Origin: Anaerolineales bacterium
GTDB lineage: Bacteria > Chloroflexota > Anaerolineae > Anaerolineales > UBA4823
Length of the DNA: 34,262 bases
NCBI GenBank assembly: GCA_020061105.1
Contig: JAGUYW010000069.1
Location: 1-34,262 of the forward strand
Reading direction: 5' to 3'
Every line of letters starts with the position of its first letter. Within the stretch, counting starts at the first letter, position 1. The notes below the pieces were generated by a model. The model was not told the DNA's origin. It searched no databases and saw only the letters and a program-made list of their open reading frames with translations. A program made the position numbers and the translations under genes. Shown here in pieces: positions 14,866 through 22,677 of the stretch.

Positions 14866-15714
14866 TTAAGGCTTTTTATTGGTGTATAAAGCATAAGCAA
14901 AGCTGCCAGAAGCCGAGTCTTGCAAGGCGATAAAGATACTGCGCTGTCCCATCAAGCCTTTCGGCAAGTTAAAAGTAGCCTCCACGGTTCCGCCAACGCC
15001 TGTTTTCAAAGTGCCGACTACAAAAGGTTGGTACTGCCGGCGATTGGCATCCATCAGGATCACCTGGTACGTGATGGCCGGTGGTGCATTGAAGACCTTC
15101 ACGGACACCGAGGCGTCGTAAACCCAGCCCGTCACTTGCGCTGTAGCCAGCTCGCTATAACCAGAAGCAGGGCTGGTCATATTGTAGAACCACTGCTGTA
15201 GGACCAATTTGGAAGCTTTGGGCGCCCGTGCAAAGACCACCAGTTTCTGCGCCCCACGCAGTTGGACGGGAATATCCAAAGTGGCCGTGAGCACTGCCGG
15301 TTTTTCTGATTTCATTTCGGCAACTTTGATCGCTTGACCGATCTTACTGCCCTGTGCGCCGATGTAAAACTCAACCGTCGCCCCTTTCATATAACCAGCC
15401 GTTAGCACTGTCACACTGGCATCTCGCACGGTATTCCTGATCAAGATCACCGGCTTGCGGGTGGATTGAAGGGAGACAACGCAAAGGCGCTGACCAGGGA
15501 AAGTAAAATATTCGACAGGGATGTTGTTCAGACTCATCAAGTCTTTCAAGCGCATATCATACTTCGCGGCAATCGAGCGCAGCGATTCGGCGCGCTTCAC
15601 AACATGCACATCCGAGCAGATGCCTGTCGAAGGAAGGTAGGGTCGCATGGCAATCGAGCTGACCATGACCACCAACGCTATCACAAGCATAGAAATTTTA
15701 CGCATACCAGACAT
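14866..15714 (-). CDS. membrane-anchored or secreted LysM-domain protein
   Basis: This 282-residue protein starts with a basic tip and a hydrophobic segment (residues 8-24), a signal peptide or membrane anchor. A LysM domain follows at about 36-80 (HVVKRAESLRSIAAKYDMRLKDLMSLNNIP...PGQRLCV), which binds N-acetylglucosamine-containing glycans. The remaining 200 residues are beta-rich with Ile/Val-alternating strands, resembling Ig-like or GerMN-like extracellular modules, but no named family is certain. Start ATG 15714 has AAGGAG 6 bases upstream. It stands alone between two terminator-like structures. Confidence 0.8.
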   Translation of the reverse strand: MSGMRKISMLVIALVVMVSSIAMRPYLPSTGICSDVHVVKRAESLRSIAAKYDMRLKDLMSLNNIPVEYFTFPGQRLCVVSLQSTRKPVILIRNTVRDASVTVLTAGYMKGATVEFYIGAQGSKIGQAIKVAEMKSEKPAVLTATLDIPVQLRGAQKLVVFARAPKASKLVLQQWFYNMTSPASGYSELATAQVTGWVYDASVSVKVFNAPPAITYQVILMDANRRQYQPFVVGTLKTGVGGTVEATFNLPKGLMGQRSIFIALQDSASGSFAYALYTNKKP

Positions 15715-15837
15715 TTCGAACTCCTTTTTTCTCCATCTACATCCTATCCAAAACCGGATAACACGCTTCTTCCAACTAAGACGAAAAATCCATCCATAGA
15801 GTTCCCATTTTCCTTATCTGGCGCTCCACATTACAAA

Positions 15838-15881
15838 AAGCAGTAGAGTAGAGCCCATTTCATGGTCCTGCTCCACTGCTT
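15838..15881 (-). terminator. intrinsic terminator downstream of the SCP2 gene
   Basis: AAGCAGT plus GAGTAG (15838-15851, one interruption) pairs with CTGCTC plus ACTGCTT (15868-15881). On the minus strand the stem ends in a run of five T (15836-15840 complement). It lies about 90-130 bases beyond the SCP2 stop, after two more hairpins. Confidence 0.6.
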
Positions 15882-15898
15882 CAGGTTACACAAATCAA

Positions 15899-15918
15899 CT
15901 CTGTCCTTCCGGGCAGAG
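15899..15918 (-). other. hairpin in the region downstream of SCP2
   Basis: CTCTGTCC (15899-15906) pairs with GGGCAGAG (15911-15918) around a TTCC tetraloop, with one wobble. Flanking TCAACTC/GAGTTGA complementarity offers an alternative, longer pairing. No function is known. Confidence 0.45.
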
Positions 15919-15930
15919 CTTGCGAGTTGA

Positions 15931-15960
15931 ATGGCGGTGCGCCAGGCTGCGCACCGCCAT
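15931..15960 (-). other. perfect 12-bp hairpin after the SCP2 stop codon
   Basis: ATGGCGGTGCGC (15931-15942) and GCGCACCGCCAT (15949-15960) pair perfectly around a 6-base loop. It begins 8 bases beyond the SCP2 stop and has no T-run. It could protect the mRNA 3' end or help terminate transcription. Confidence 0.6.
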
Positions 15961-15968
15961 CATGAAAA

Positions 15969-16301
15969 CTAGCCTGCCATCTTAAAGAAGGTGGTTAATT
16001 TCATCGCCAGGTTCAAATCGCCAGCCAATTTCAATTTGCCCATCATGAAATACTGCATGCCATTAGCCTTGCCTAACAACACATCGCCAAAATCGCGGCC
16101 ATCGGCGGTCAGGGTCATGGTGGGGTTCTCATGAATGCCTTCTGTCACTTTACATTTACCATCTTGGATGTCAATGATGAAATCGCCGCCCTCTTCACCG
16201 GTCAGGCGATATTGGATGATGGCTTCAACCCCTTCAGCAATATCAGCCCGGAAGGCTTTTTCATGATTGAAGATCATTTCTCTTACGGTAATCTCGGACA
16301 T
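15969..16301 (-). CDS. SCP2 sterol-carrier-like domain protein
   Basis: This 110-residue protein is a single SCP2 domain, a fold with a hydrophobic tunnel that binds lipids or acyl chains. It has the usual pattern GGDFIIDIQDGKCKVTEG, NPTMTLTADGRDFGDVLLGK and GKLKLAGDLNLAMKLTTFF. AAAGGAG lies 6 bases before ATG 16301. It is the last gene of the minus-strand thiolase/FadN-type group, which suggests a role in carrying fatty-acyl substrates. Confidence 0.88.
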   Translation of the reverse strand: MSEITVREMIFNHEKAFRADIAEGVEAIIQYRLTGEEGGDFIIDIQDGKCKVTEGIHENPTMTLTADGRDFGDVLLGKANGMQYFMMGKLKLAGDLNLAMKLTTFFKMAG

Positions 16302-16362
16302 TTTCTACTCCTTTGTGAAAGAAAAAATGGTGTTTCACTCATCTTAAATACGGTAACTGGGG

Positions 16363-17559
16363 CTAAGCCAGGTTCTCAAAGATGCCCGCTGCGCCCATCC
16401 CGCCGCCAATACACATGCTAACCATACCGAACTGTACTTGCCGGTTTTGCATTTCATATAACAGTTGCGTGGTAAGCTTGGCGCCTGTGCAACCTAACGG
16501 GTGCCCCAGGGCAATTGCGCCGCCATGCACATTGGTGATATCGGGGTTCAAGCCAAGTTCGCGCATCACTGCCAGGCTCTGAGCAGCAAAAGCCTCGTTC
16601 AGTTCGATCAACCCGATTTCGGAGAGTGACAGCCCAGCCAGCTTGAGCGCTTTGGGTATCGCCACAATCGGTCCAACGCCCATAATCTCAGGCGGCACAC
16701 CACCAACTGCAAAAGCAATAAACCGCGCCATCGGCTTCAAGCCCAACGCCTCAGCTTTGGCGCGTGACATCAACACCACGCCAGCTGCGCCATCTGACAT
16801 CTGTGACGAGTTGCCAGCCGTAACAGTGCCGCCTGCTTTGAAAGCAGGCTTCAGTTTCGCCAGCGCTTCCAGGCTGGTGTCGGCGCGCGGCCCTTCATCA
16901 TATTTAAAGACGATTGTCTTGGTGATCGTCTTGCCATTGGCGGGTTGGGTCGTGGAGACCTCCAACGGCACAATCTGCGGATCGAAAACGCAGCCCTCAA
17001 CGGCCGCCGCCGCCAGGTGATTGCTGCGTAAAGCAAAGGCATCTTGATCCTCTCGGCTGATATTGTAACGCGCCACCACATTTTCAGCAGTCAGGCCCAT
17101 ATTGGTGTAGGCCTCAGGCATATTTTCCACCAGGTAAGGCAGGGGAGAGAATTTCAAACCGGTCATCGGCACCATGCTCATCGATTCAGTCCCGCCAGCG
17201 ATGATCACTTCGGCCTGGCCAGCCATGATGGCAAAGGCGCCATGAGCGATGCTTTGCATCCCCGATGAGCAAAAGCGGTTGATCGTCTCCGCCGGTACCG
17301 TTACCGGCAAACCAGCGGCGAATCCGACCATGCGCGCCATATTCATGCCCTGCTCGCCTTCTGGAAAAGCGCAACCCAGGATCAGGTCGTCTACATCGGC
17401 AGGATCGAGCGGTTCGACACGGCGCAGCAAATCGCGAATTACAGCTACGGCCATTTCATCGGGGCGGAATGAAGCCAGGCTGCCTTTTTTGGCTTTTCCC
17501 ACGGCAGTTCGCGCCGCAGCGACAATAACAGGTTCACGGGAAGGGTCTACGTGTTTCAT
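16363..17559 (-). CDS. acetyl-CoA acyltransferase (3-ketoacyl-CoA thiolase)
   Basis: This 398-residue thiolase cleaves 3-ketoacyl-CoA with CoA in the last step of beta-oxidation. The acyl-carrying C97 lies in [17 protein letters not shown] and [15 protein letters not shown] supply the catalytic histidine loop, and [13 protein letters not shown] holds the second cysteine. Two ATG codons stand in tandem. GGAGG is 3 bases from the first (17562) and 6 from the second (17559), so the second is preferred. The ribosome site overlaps the stop codon of the upstream FadN-type gene, showing tight operon coupling. Confidence 0.92.
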   Translation of the reverse strand: MKHVDPSREPVIVAAARTAVGKAKKGSLASFRPDEMAVAVIRDLLRRVEPLDPADVDDLILGCAFPEGEQGMNMARMVGFAAGLPVTVPAETINRFCSSGMQSIAHGAFAIMAGQAEVIIAGGTESMSMVPMTGLKFSPLPYLVENMPEAYTNMGLTAENVVARYNISREDQDAFALRSNHLAAAAVEGCVFDPQIVPLEVSTTQPANGKTITKTIVFKYDEGPRADTSLEALAKLKPAFKAGGTVTAGNSSQMSDGAAGVVLMSRAKAEALGLKPMARFIAFAVGGVPPEIMGVGPIVAIPKALKLAGLSLSEIGLIELNEAFAAQSLAVMRELGLNPDITNVHGGAIALGHPLGCTGAKLTTQLLYEMQNRQVQFGMVSMCIGGGMGAAGIFENLA

Positions 17560-17569
17560 CATCTACCTC

Positions 17570-19993
17570 CTAGTTCCTCAACACCTTGCCGGTCTGGAGC
17601 AGATTCCACATACGCTGTTGGGTCTTTTCTTCACCACACAGCGACAGGAAAGCCTCGCGTTCCAGATCGAGAATGTATTGTTCAGACACCCAGGCCGGGC
17701 TGCTCAGTTCACCGCCAGTGAGAATATTGGCCAGTTTTCCAGCGATCACGGATTCGTGTTCGGTAATATAACCGCCTTCTTTCATCATATGGATGCCCAC
17801 TCGCAAGGCGTTGAAAGCATCGCGTCCAGCAGCGTAGATCTTTTCTGGAATCGGCGGAGCGTAACCCGTGTTGATCATGTGCAGGACTTCTTTCTTGGCT
17901 TCGCTAAGCAGCAAGCTGCGGTTCAAAATTACCCGGTCTGATGGACCGAGGATGCCCATCTGGCGCACTTCTTCTGCGCTGACACCGACCTTGGCCAGGC
18001 CAATTTGCTCAAAAATGCGCTGCAAGAAGGGCAAAGCATCGGTGTTCTTGGTGCGCATGGGTGGGTTGAGAATACGTCGCACCATCTCCTTGGTGCCGCT
18101 GCCGGCTGGGATCACCCCAGCGCCGATTTCCACCAGGCCAGCGTACAATTCGCCTGCCGCCACAACCCGGTTGCAGCTCATTATCACCTCAGCGCCGCCG
18201 CCCAAAGCCAACCCGGCTGGGGCAGCCACAATTGGCTTGGGGGAGTAACGCACCCGCATCAAGATATCCTGCATGTTCTTGACCAGCGCTTCCAGCTGCT
18301 CCCACTGGCCAGATTGAGCGCTCATTACCACCAGGAAAAGGTTGGCGCCGGCGCTGAAGTTGTCCGCTTCATTGCCAACCACCAGGCCATCGAAATCGGT
18401 CTGGGCGCGCTGCAAAGCCTCTTCAATGATGGTGAAAATATCCAAATCCAGGGCATTCATCTTGGTGTGAAATTCTACACAGCCCACGCCGTCGCCCAGG
18501 TCGATCAGCGAAGCGCCAGAGTTCTTCTTGACCAGTTTGCCAGCCGCCTTGAGTTCGGGTAAGATAATCAAACTAGCCGGGCGCTCGATGGGCAGGTAAT
18601 CTCCCTTTGCAGGGCTGTACACGCCGATCTTGGTATCGCCATCGTATTGATAGAAAGTTTCAAAGCCGGCTTGCAGCATTTGATCCACCCATTCGGCGGG
18701 CGGGAAGCCAGCTTCTTTCATGGCTGCGGTTGCCTCGGCGACCCCGATCATATCCCAGCTCTCGAAAGGTCCGGCTTCACGACCAAAGCCCCAACGCATG
18801 GCATCGTCCATCGGCTTGGGCGTGTCGGAAATTTCAGGAATGCGCTCAGAAGCGTAAGCGAAACTCTGGTAGGTCAGGGCGCGCACCAGTTGTCCGGCGC
18901 GATCATCGGCAGCCAGCAAAGTTTTCAGGCGTTTGCCGAGTTCTGGAACTTCGCGCACTTTGCCAATCGATTCGAAGCGCACCTTCTTGGAAGGCTCATA
19001 CTCCATGGTTTGCAGGTTGAGAGCCCAAAATTCCTTGCTGCCTTCGGGGGTGCGCACTTCTTTGTAAAAGCCAGCTTTGGTTTTATTGCCCAATGCGCCG
19101 CGTTCGACCAGGGCGCCAATCAGGTTATTGACTGGCTCTGATTTTAGATAGCGCAAGGCATGCTCATCGTGCGGAATTGCCGGCGCCAGGTTCTTGCCGA
19201 CATGATCCCATACGTCGATGCCCACCAGATCGATCAGGCGGAAGGTGGCAGTTTTGGGGTTGCCGATCGGCGGCCCAGTGATGGCATCGACTTCTTCAAC
19301 CGTGTACTGGTTGGCCAGGAAATAATCCAGCGCAAAAGCCGCGCTGCCAAAAGCCAGGCGGTTACCAATGAAGTTCGGCGTATCTTTGGCGGGCACGATT
19401 CCTTTACCCAACCGGAATTCGCCGAAATGGCTGATGAACTTCACCACTTCAGGGAGCGTGTCGCCGGTGGGGATGATTTCAAGCAGCTTGAGATAGCGCG
19501 GCGGGTTGAAGAAGTGTGTTCCCAGAAAATGCTGGCGGAAACCTTCCGATCGCCCGGCGGCAATCGAAGCAATGGGAATGCCAGACGTGTTGGTCGAGAT
19601 GATCGTTCCCGGCTGACGGACGGCATCGATGCGTTCCATCAATTGCTGCTTGATCTTGAGATTCTCGACAATCACTTCGATCACCCAATCGGCCTGGGCA
19701 ATAGCGTCGAAGTCATCTTCCAGATTACCGAGATTTACCAGGGCGGCGTGCTCAGCAGTGAAAAAGCTGGCCGGGCGCGATTTGAGCGTGCGATCGAACC
19801 CTTCCTGGACAATGCGGTTGCGAACCTTAGAGTCTGCGAGCGTTAATCCCTGGCTTTCCTCTTGCGGGGTCAGTTTGTTGGGTACGATATCCAACAAGGT
19901 CACTGGAACGCCGGCGTTTGCCAGCAAAGCGGCGATGCCACCCCCCATCGTTCCAGCGCCTACGACCACGACTTTATGGATCTTGTATTTCAT
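17570..19993 (-). CDS. fadN: 3-hydroxyacyl-CoA dehydrogenase / enoyl-CoA hydratase fusion (FadN type)
   Basis: This 807-residue protein catalyses the two middle steps of beta-oxidation. The dehydrogenase comes first: the NAD loop VGAGTMGGGIAALLANAG near the N-terminus, the catalytic-histidine segment GTHFFNPPRYLKLLE, then the C-terminal dehydrogenase domains to about residue 420. The hydratase/crotonase domain follows (about 500-700) with GGGAE and LVEIGAGVIPAGSGTKE, which supply both catalytic glutamates. This dehydrogenase-first order and length match FadN (YusL) rather than FadB or FadJ. AAAGGAGG lies 4 bases before ATG 19993. It is followed without a gap by the thiolase gene, as in the Bacillus fadNAE operon. 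Confidence 0.93.
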   Translation of the reverse strand: MKYKIHKVVVVGAGTMGGGIAALLANAGVPVTLLDIVPNKLTPQEESQGLTLADSKVRNRIVQEGFDRTLKSRPASFFTAEHAALVNLGNLEDDFDAIAQADWVIEVIVENLKIKQQLMERIDAVRQPGTIISTNTSGIPIASIAAGRSEGFRQHFLGTHFFNPPRYLKLLEIIPTGDTLPEVVKFISHFGEFRLGKGIVPAKDTPNFIGNRLAFGSAAFALDYFLANQYTVEEVDAITGPPIGNPKTATFRLIDLVGIDVWDHVGKNLAPAIPHDEHALRYLKSEPVNNLIGALVERGALGNKTKAGFYKEVRTPEGSKEFWALNLQTMEYEPSKKVRFESIGKVREVPELGKRLKTLLAADDRAGQLVRALTYQSFAYASERIPEISDTPKPMDDAMRWGFGREAGPFESWDMIGVAEATAAMKEAGFPPAEWVDQMLQAGFETFYQYDGDTKIGVYSPAKGDYLPIERPASLIILPELKAAGKLVKKNSGASLIDLGDGVGCVEFHTKMNALDLDIFTIIEEALQRAQTDFDGLVVGNEADNFSAGANLFLVVMSAQSGQWEQLEALVKNMQDILMRVRYSPKPIVAAPAGLALGGGAEVIMSCNRVVAAGELYAGLVEIGAGVIPAGSGTKEMVRRILNPPMRTKNTDALPFLQRIFEQIGLAKVGVSAEEVRQMGILGPSDRVILNRSLLLSEAKKEVLHMINTGYAPPIPEKIYAAGRDAFNALRVGIHMMKEGGYITEHESVIAGKLANILTGGELSSPAWVSEQYILDLEREAFLSLCGEEKTQQRMWNLLQTGKVLRN

Positions 19994-20126
19994 GGCGCCT
20001 CCTTTGAATAAAAAACTTCGGATCGAATTCAGCGAAACAGACCTCCATCTGAATGGACGTTTACATGTTCCTCAGATAGAGGCTTATCTCAATACCTGAC
20101 TTGACTCAACCGTATCCCCCATAGCA

Positions 20127-20140
20127 GGCGGGTTTCCGCC
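20127..20140 (-). other. short GC-rich hairpin between the lipoprotein and FadN-type genes
   Basis: GGCGG (20127-20131) pairs with CCGCC (20136-20140) around GTTT, 18 bases beyond the lipoprotein stop. No T-run follows on the minus strand, so termination would be weak. A second small hairpin, TCCAT/ATGGA, lies at 20044-20057 in the presumed FadN leader. No convincing promoter was found in the 148-base gap between the lipoprotein stop and the FadN-type gene. Confidence 0.35.
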
Positions 20141-20158
20141 GGAAAAAGGGATTACGAG

Positions 20159-21109
20159 TTACTGCCCGGTGGGCGTAAATACATAGTAGTCGTCGAACAA
20201 GGCTTCATAGCCGGACTTCTCACGCGTGCCCACCACGACGCCAAACGACCCAGCCGAGTAGGTGTCGTCTTGCACTTCGGCTAATTTATTGTCATTCGCC
20301 CACAGAGTCAGCCTGTCGCCCAGGCAATCGGCGCGAATCATATTGGCGGCGCTGCCGGTGCGAACCGCAGCAGTGTTTTTACCTTCTGCCAGCCAAACCA
20401 AAACATTAGCAATTTTCCGGCCGATGCCATACCAGCCATCAGAACCAACTACCAGGGCGTAATAGTGCTGCCCATCCGAAAAACGGCAGGTCACGCCATA
20501 GTAACCGTTGATGGCGCCCTGAACCCGTGAGCCGCGTACTTCGATGCGTAAATCAGAAAATTGTAGTTCCAATTGGCTGCGGGTTGCATACACCATATCC
20601 CAGACAACATTGTTTTGCACCTGGTAACCGCCATTGGTATAGCGGAATACAACCTGGTCGTTGCTGCGAGTAGGCCAGAAGCCGCCTGCAAAACTATCGT
20701 AATACGCCTGCACAAAAGACGGCTCGGGTGGTGGTGGTGGGGCGGTAGCAGTCCAGGTTGCAGTGGGCGGCGGCGGTTCCGTCGGCGGCAAGGTATTGGT
20801 GGGCAGCGGCGTATCCGTCGGGATCGAGGTGGCAGTTGGCAGCGGTGTGCTGGTAGGCGGCAAGACCTCCATGGTCGGCGAAGGGGCTTCTGGCATGGCG
20901 GCCGATTCCTGCGTGGGCTCAACCACGGGCGGTGCAACGCTGGTCAGTTCAACGGCGATGGTCTCGGCTGCCTGGGTATACATCACGCTCTCATCTGTGG
21001 TATCTTCAGGCGCCTTGGGTTCTTGTTGGCTGCGGCTCAGACAACCAGACATCACCAACGCCAACAGAACGATGATGATCACTGAGGTTTTTCGATTCAG
21101 GATGCTCAT
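20159..21109 (-). CDS. lipoprotein with Pro/Thr-rich linker and jelly-roll-like C-terminal domain
   Basis: This 316-residue protein has a lipoprotein signal peptide with lipobox LVMSGC (C23 lipidated). Residues about 60-130 form a low-complexity Pro/Thr linker typical of surface proteins in Chloroflexota. The C-terminal domain (about 130-316) begins FVQAYYDSFAGGFWPT and reads as a beta-sandwich of the concanavalin/LamG or DUF1080 kind (YYGVTCRFSDGQHYYALVVGSDGWYGIGR, ending GYEALFDDYYVF). The ligand is unknown, possibly carbohydrate. GGAGAGG lies 7 bases before ATG 21109. It has its own promoter but sits in the middle of the fatty-acid oxidation genes. Confidence 0.82.
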   Translation of the reverse strand: MSILNRKTSVIIIVLLALVMSGCLSRSQQEPKAPEDTTDESVMYTQAAETIAVELTSVAPPVVEPTQESAAMPEAPSPTMEVLPPTSTPLPTATSIPTDTPLPTNTLPPTEPPPPTATWTATAPPPPPEPSFVQAYYDSFAGGFWPTRSNDQVVFRYTNGGYQVQNNVVWDMVYATRSQLELQFSDLRIEVRGSRVQGAINGYYGVTCRFSDGQHYYALVVGSDGWYGIGRKIANVLVWLAEGKNTAAVRTGSAANMIRADCLGDRLTLWANDNKLAEVQDDTYSAGSFGVVVGTREKSGYEALFDDYYVFTPTGQ

Positions 21110-21255
21110 TTCTTTTCCTCTCCTTCATAAGGTGGATCACTTCGCTCATTCGGCGCGCCAGTCAGCCTTTCGCTTCAGGACGGAACATGCCAGCATCCAT
21201 TTTTTAAACCTGAAAAAATGCGGGCCTTCAAACCGCCGAATATTCTACACCCCTA

Positions 21256-21284
21256 AGTTTAATGTCGTATTGGCGGCTGGTCAA
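21256..21284 (-). promoter_or_regulatory. promoter of the lipoprotein gene
   Basis: On the minus strand TTGACC (21284-21279) is separated by exactly 17 bases from TAAACT (21261-21256). Transcription would start near 21249, leaving a leader of about 140 bases. Confidence 0.55.
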
Positions 21285-21334
21285 GCTATTTGAGCATATT
21301 GGGCTTATTAAGGTTCAAAAAGAGCTGGTTATAG

Positions 21335-21363
21335 CCCGCCAGGTGGCCCCTGGCGGGTTTTTT
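21335..21363 (+). terminator. strong intrinsic terminator facing the plus strand
   Basis: CCCGCCAGG (21335-21343) pairs perfectly with CCTGGCGGG (21349-21357) around a 5-base loop and is followed by six T on the plus strand. It sits directly beyond the stop of the minus-strand acyl-CoA dehydrogenase (21369), for which it has no U-run. Confidence 0.65.
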
Positions 21364-21368
21364 GCGGC

Positions 21369-22622
21369 TTAGCGCAGTTCGCGCCCGCTGTAGCCCAAAA
21401 CCTGTCGTGCAACAATCAGGCGGTTGATCTGACCAGTGCCCTCATAAATATCGCTGATCTTAGCATCCCGGAACCACTTCTCTACCAGGTAATCGCGGCT
21501 GAAACCCATCGGCCCCATCAGTTCAACTACCCGTTGGGTAATCTTGGTAACGATATCGCCAGCGCGCACCTTCGACATCGAAGCTTCCATCGAGTTCGGT
21601 TTGCGGTTGTCTGCCATCCACACAGCTTTGATAACCAACAGCCAGGCTGAGCGCAGCAATATTTCCATATCGATCACTTCTCGCTCGATATTGGTAAGCT
21701 TGGTGCGAGGTAAGCCGTAGCGAATTTCAACGCCTTCTTCAGCCAGCTTTTCCTTCAAAAATTCCAGGGCGGCGCGCGCCACGCCCACCGCCATGGCTGA
21801 AACCAGCGGGCGAGTGGCGTCGAAGGTTGCCATGGCGCCTTTGAACCCTTTCGTGGTGGGGTCTTTAATCACCTCAGCGCTGCCCAAAATGTGGTCGAAC
21901 GGCACACGGGCATCTTGAAGCACGATTGAGGCTGTATCGCTGGCGCGAATGCCCAATTTATGCTCTAGCTTGGTGACCTGCACGCCAGGAGTGCTGCCAG
22001 TGACCACAAAGGCGCGCATCCCGGCTCGCCCGGCAGTTGGATCGATCGTAGCCCACACCACCACCAGTCCGTCGCTTTCGCACAAGGCTTTATGCCCGGC
22101 AGTTACGAAAATTTTCTCGCCATTCAAAACCCACTCGTTGGTCTCTTTATCCAATACTGCTGTGGCGCGGATGGCGGAGGTATCTGAACCAGCCTGCGCT
22201 TCGGTCATCGCCATGGCGCCAAAGGCCGGTTTTTCGCCTTTGAAGCGCGCCAGGAATTTCTCCTTTTGCTCAGGCGAGCCAGCGGCTTCCACAGCCGCAG
22301 CGCCCAACCCGCCGCCCGGCGTCACCAGGTACATCCCAGTGTCCCCCCAGGAGAGCATTTCGAGCATAAAGGCTAGAGTCTGGTAACCAATGCGCGGGCG
22401 CTCTTTTCCTTGCTCATCGGTTTTCTTCTTCTTCTCTTCTGGCGCCAACGAGCCAGCCCCGGTTTGTCGCATTGCCATGTGCATAAAGTTGATATAGTCC
22501 CAGGGGATTTCATGTTCATGCTCATCGAAATAGCGCGATTTCGGGCGCATCATATTAATCGCCACCGTTTCCAGGGCGTTGTTGGTCATCGCAATCGGCT
22601 TGGGGATTTCAAATTCAATCAT
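21369..22622 (-). CDS. acyl-CoA dehydrogenase, subunit with catalytic glutamate
   Basis: This 417-residue protein catalyses, alone or with its neighbour, the first oxidation of acyl-CoA in beta-oxidation. It has the flavin/substrate loop TEAQAGSDTSA (140-150), the FDATRP segment (267-272) and the catalytic-base motif IYEGT with E394 near the C-terminus. The usual FAD-contacting R-x2-FG-x6-Q segment is changed (EIRYGLPRTKLTNIE, 299-313). AGGAG lies 7 bases before ATG 22622. An upstream in-frame TTG at 22640 would place the ribosome site inside the gene and is rejected. It follows another acyl-CoA dehydrogenase by 55 bases. Confidence 0.9.
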   Translation of the reverse strand: MIEFEIPKPIAMTNNALETVAINMMRPKSRYFDEHEHEIPWDYINFMHMAMRQTGAGSLAPEEKKKKTDEQGKERPRIGYQTLAFMLEMLSWGDTGMYLVTPGGGLGAAAVEAAGSPEQKEKFLARFKGEKPAFGAMAMTEAQAGSDTSAIRATAVLDKETNEWVLNGEKIFVTAGHKALCESDGLVVVWATIDPTAGRAGMRAFVVTGSTPGVQVTKLEHKLGIRASDTASIVLQDARVPFDHILGSAEVIKDPTTKGFKGAMATFDATRPLVSAMAVGVARAALEFLKEKLAEEGVEIRYGLPRTKLTNIEREVIDMEILLRSAWLLVIKAVWMADNRKPNSMEASMSKVRAGDIVTKITQRVVELMGPMGFSRDYLVEKWFRDAKISDIYEGTGQINRLIVARQVLGYSGRELR

Positions 22623-22677
22623 TTCTAGCTCCTCATCCAATCAATCCATGCTCTATGAAACTCCACTCGCAGCCGGC

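Noticed and set aside
14426-14869. 147-residue plus-strand frame after the pilin
   Set aside because: It reads through the pilin terminator and overlaps the better supported 83-residue gene at 14550 in another frame.
20763-20890. GGCGG/GGCAG-rich tract as a DNA repeat array
   Set aside because: It is the coding sequence of the irregular Pro/Thr linker; the units vary in length and sequence, so it is not a true tandem repeat.
20491-21293. Long frames on both strands over the lipoprotein linker
   Set aside because: The Pro/Thr-rich repeat gives low-complexity Gly/Arg-rich readings in other frames; only the minus frame with a lipobox is credible.
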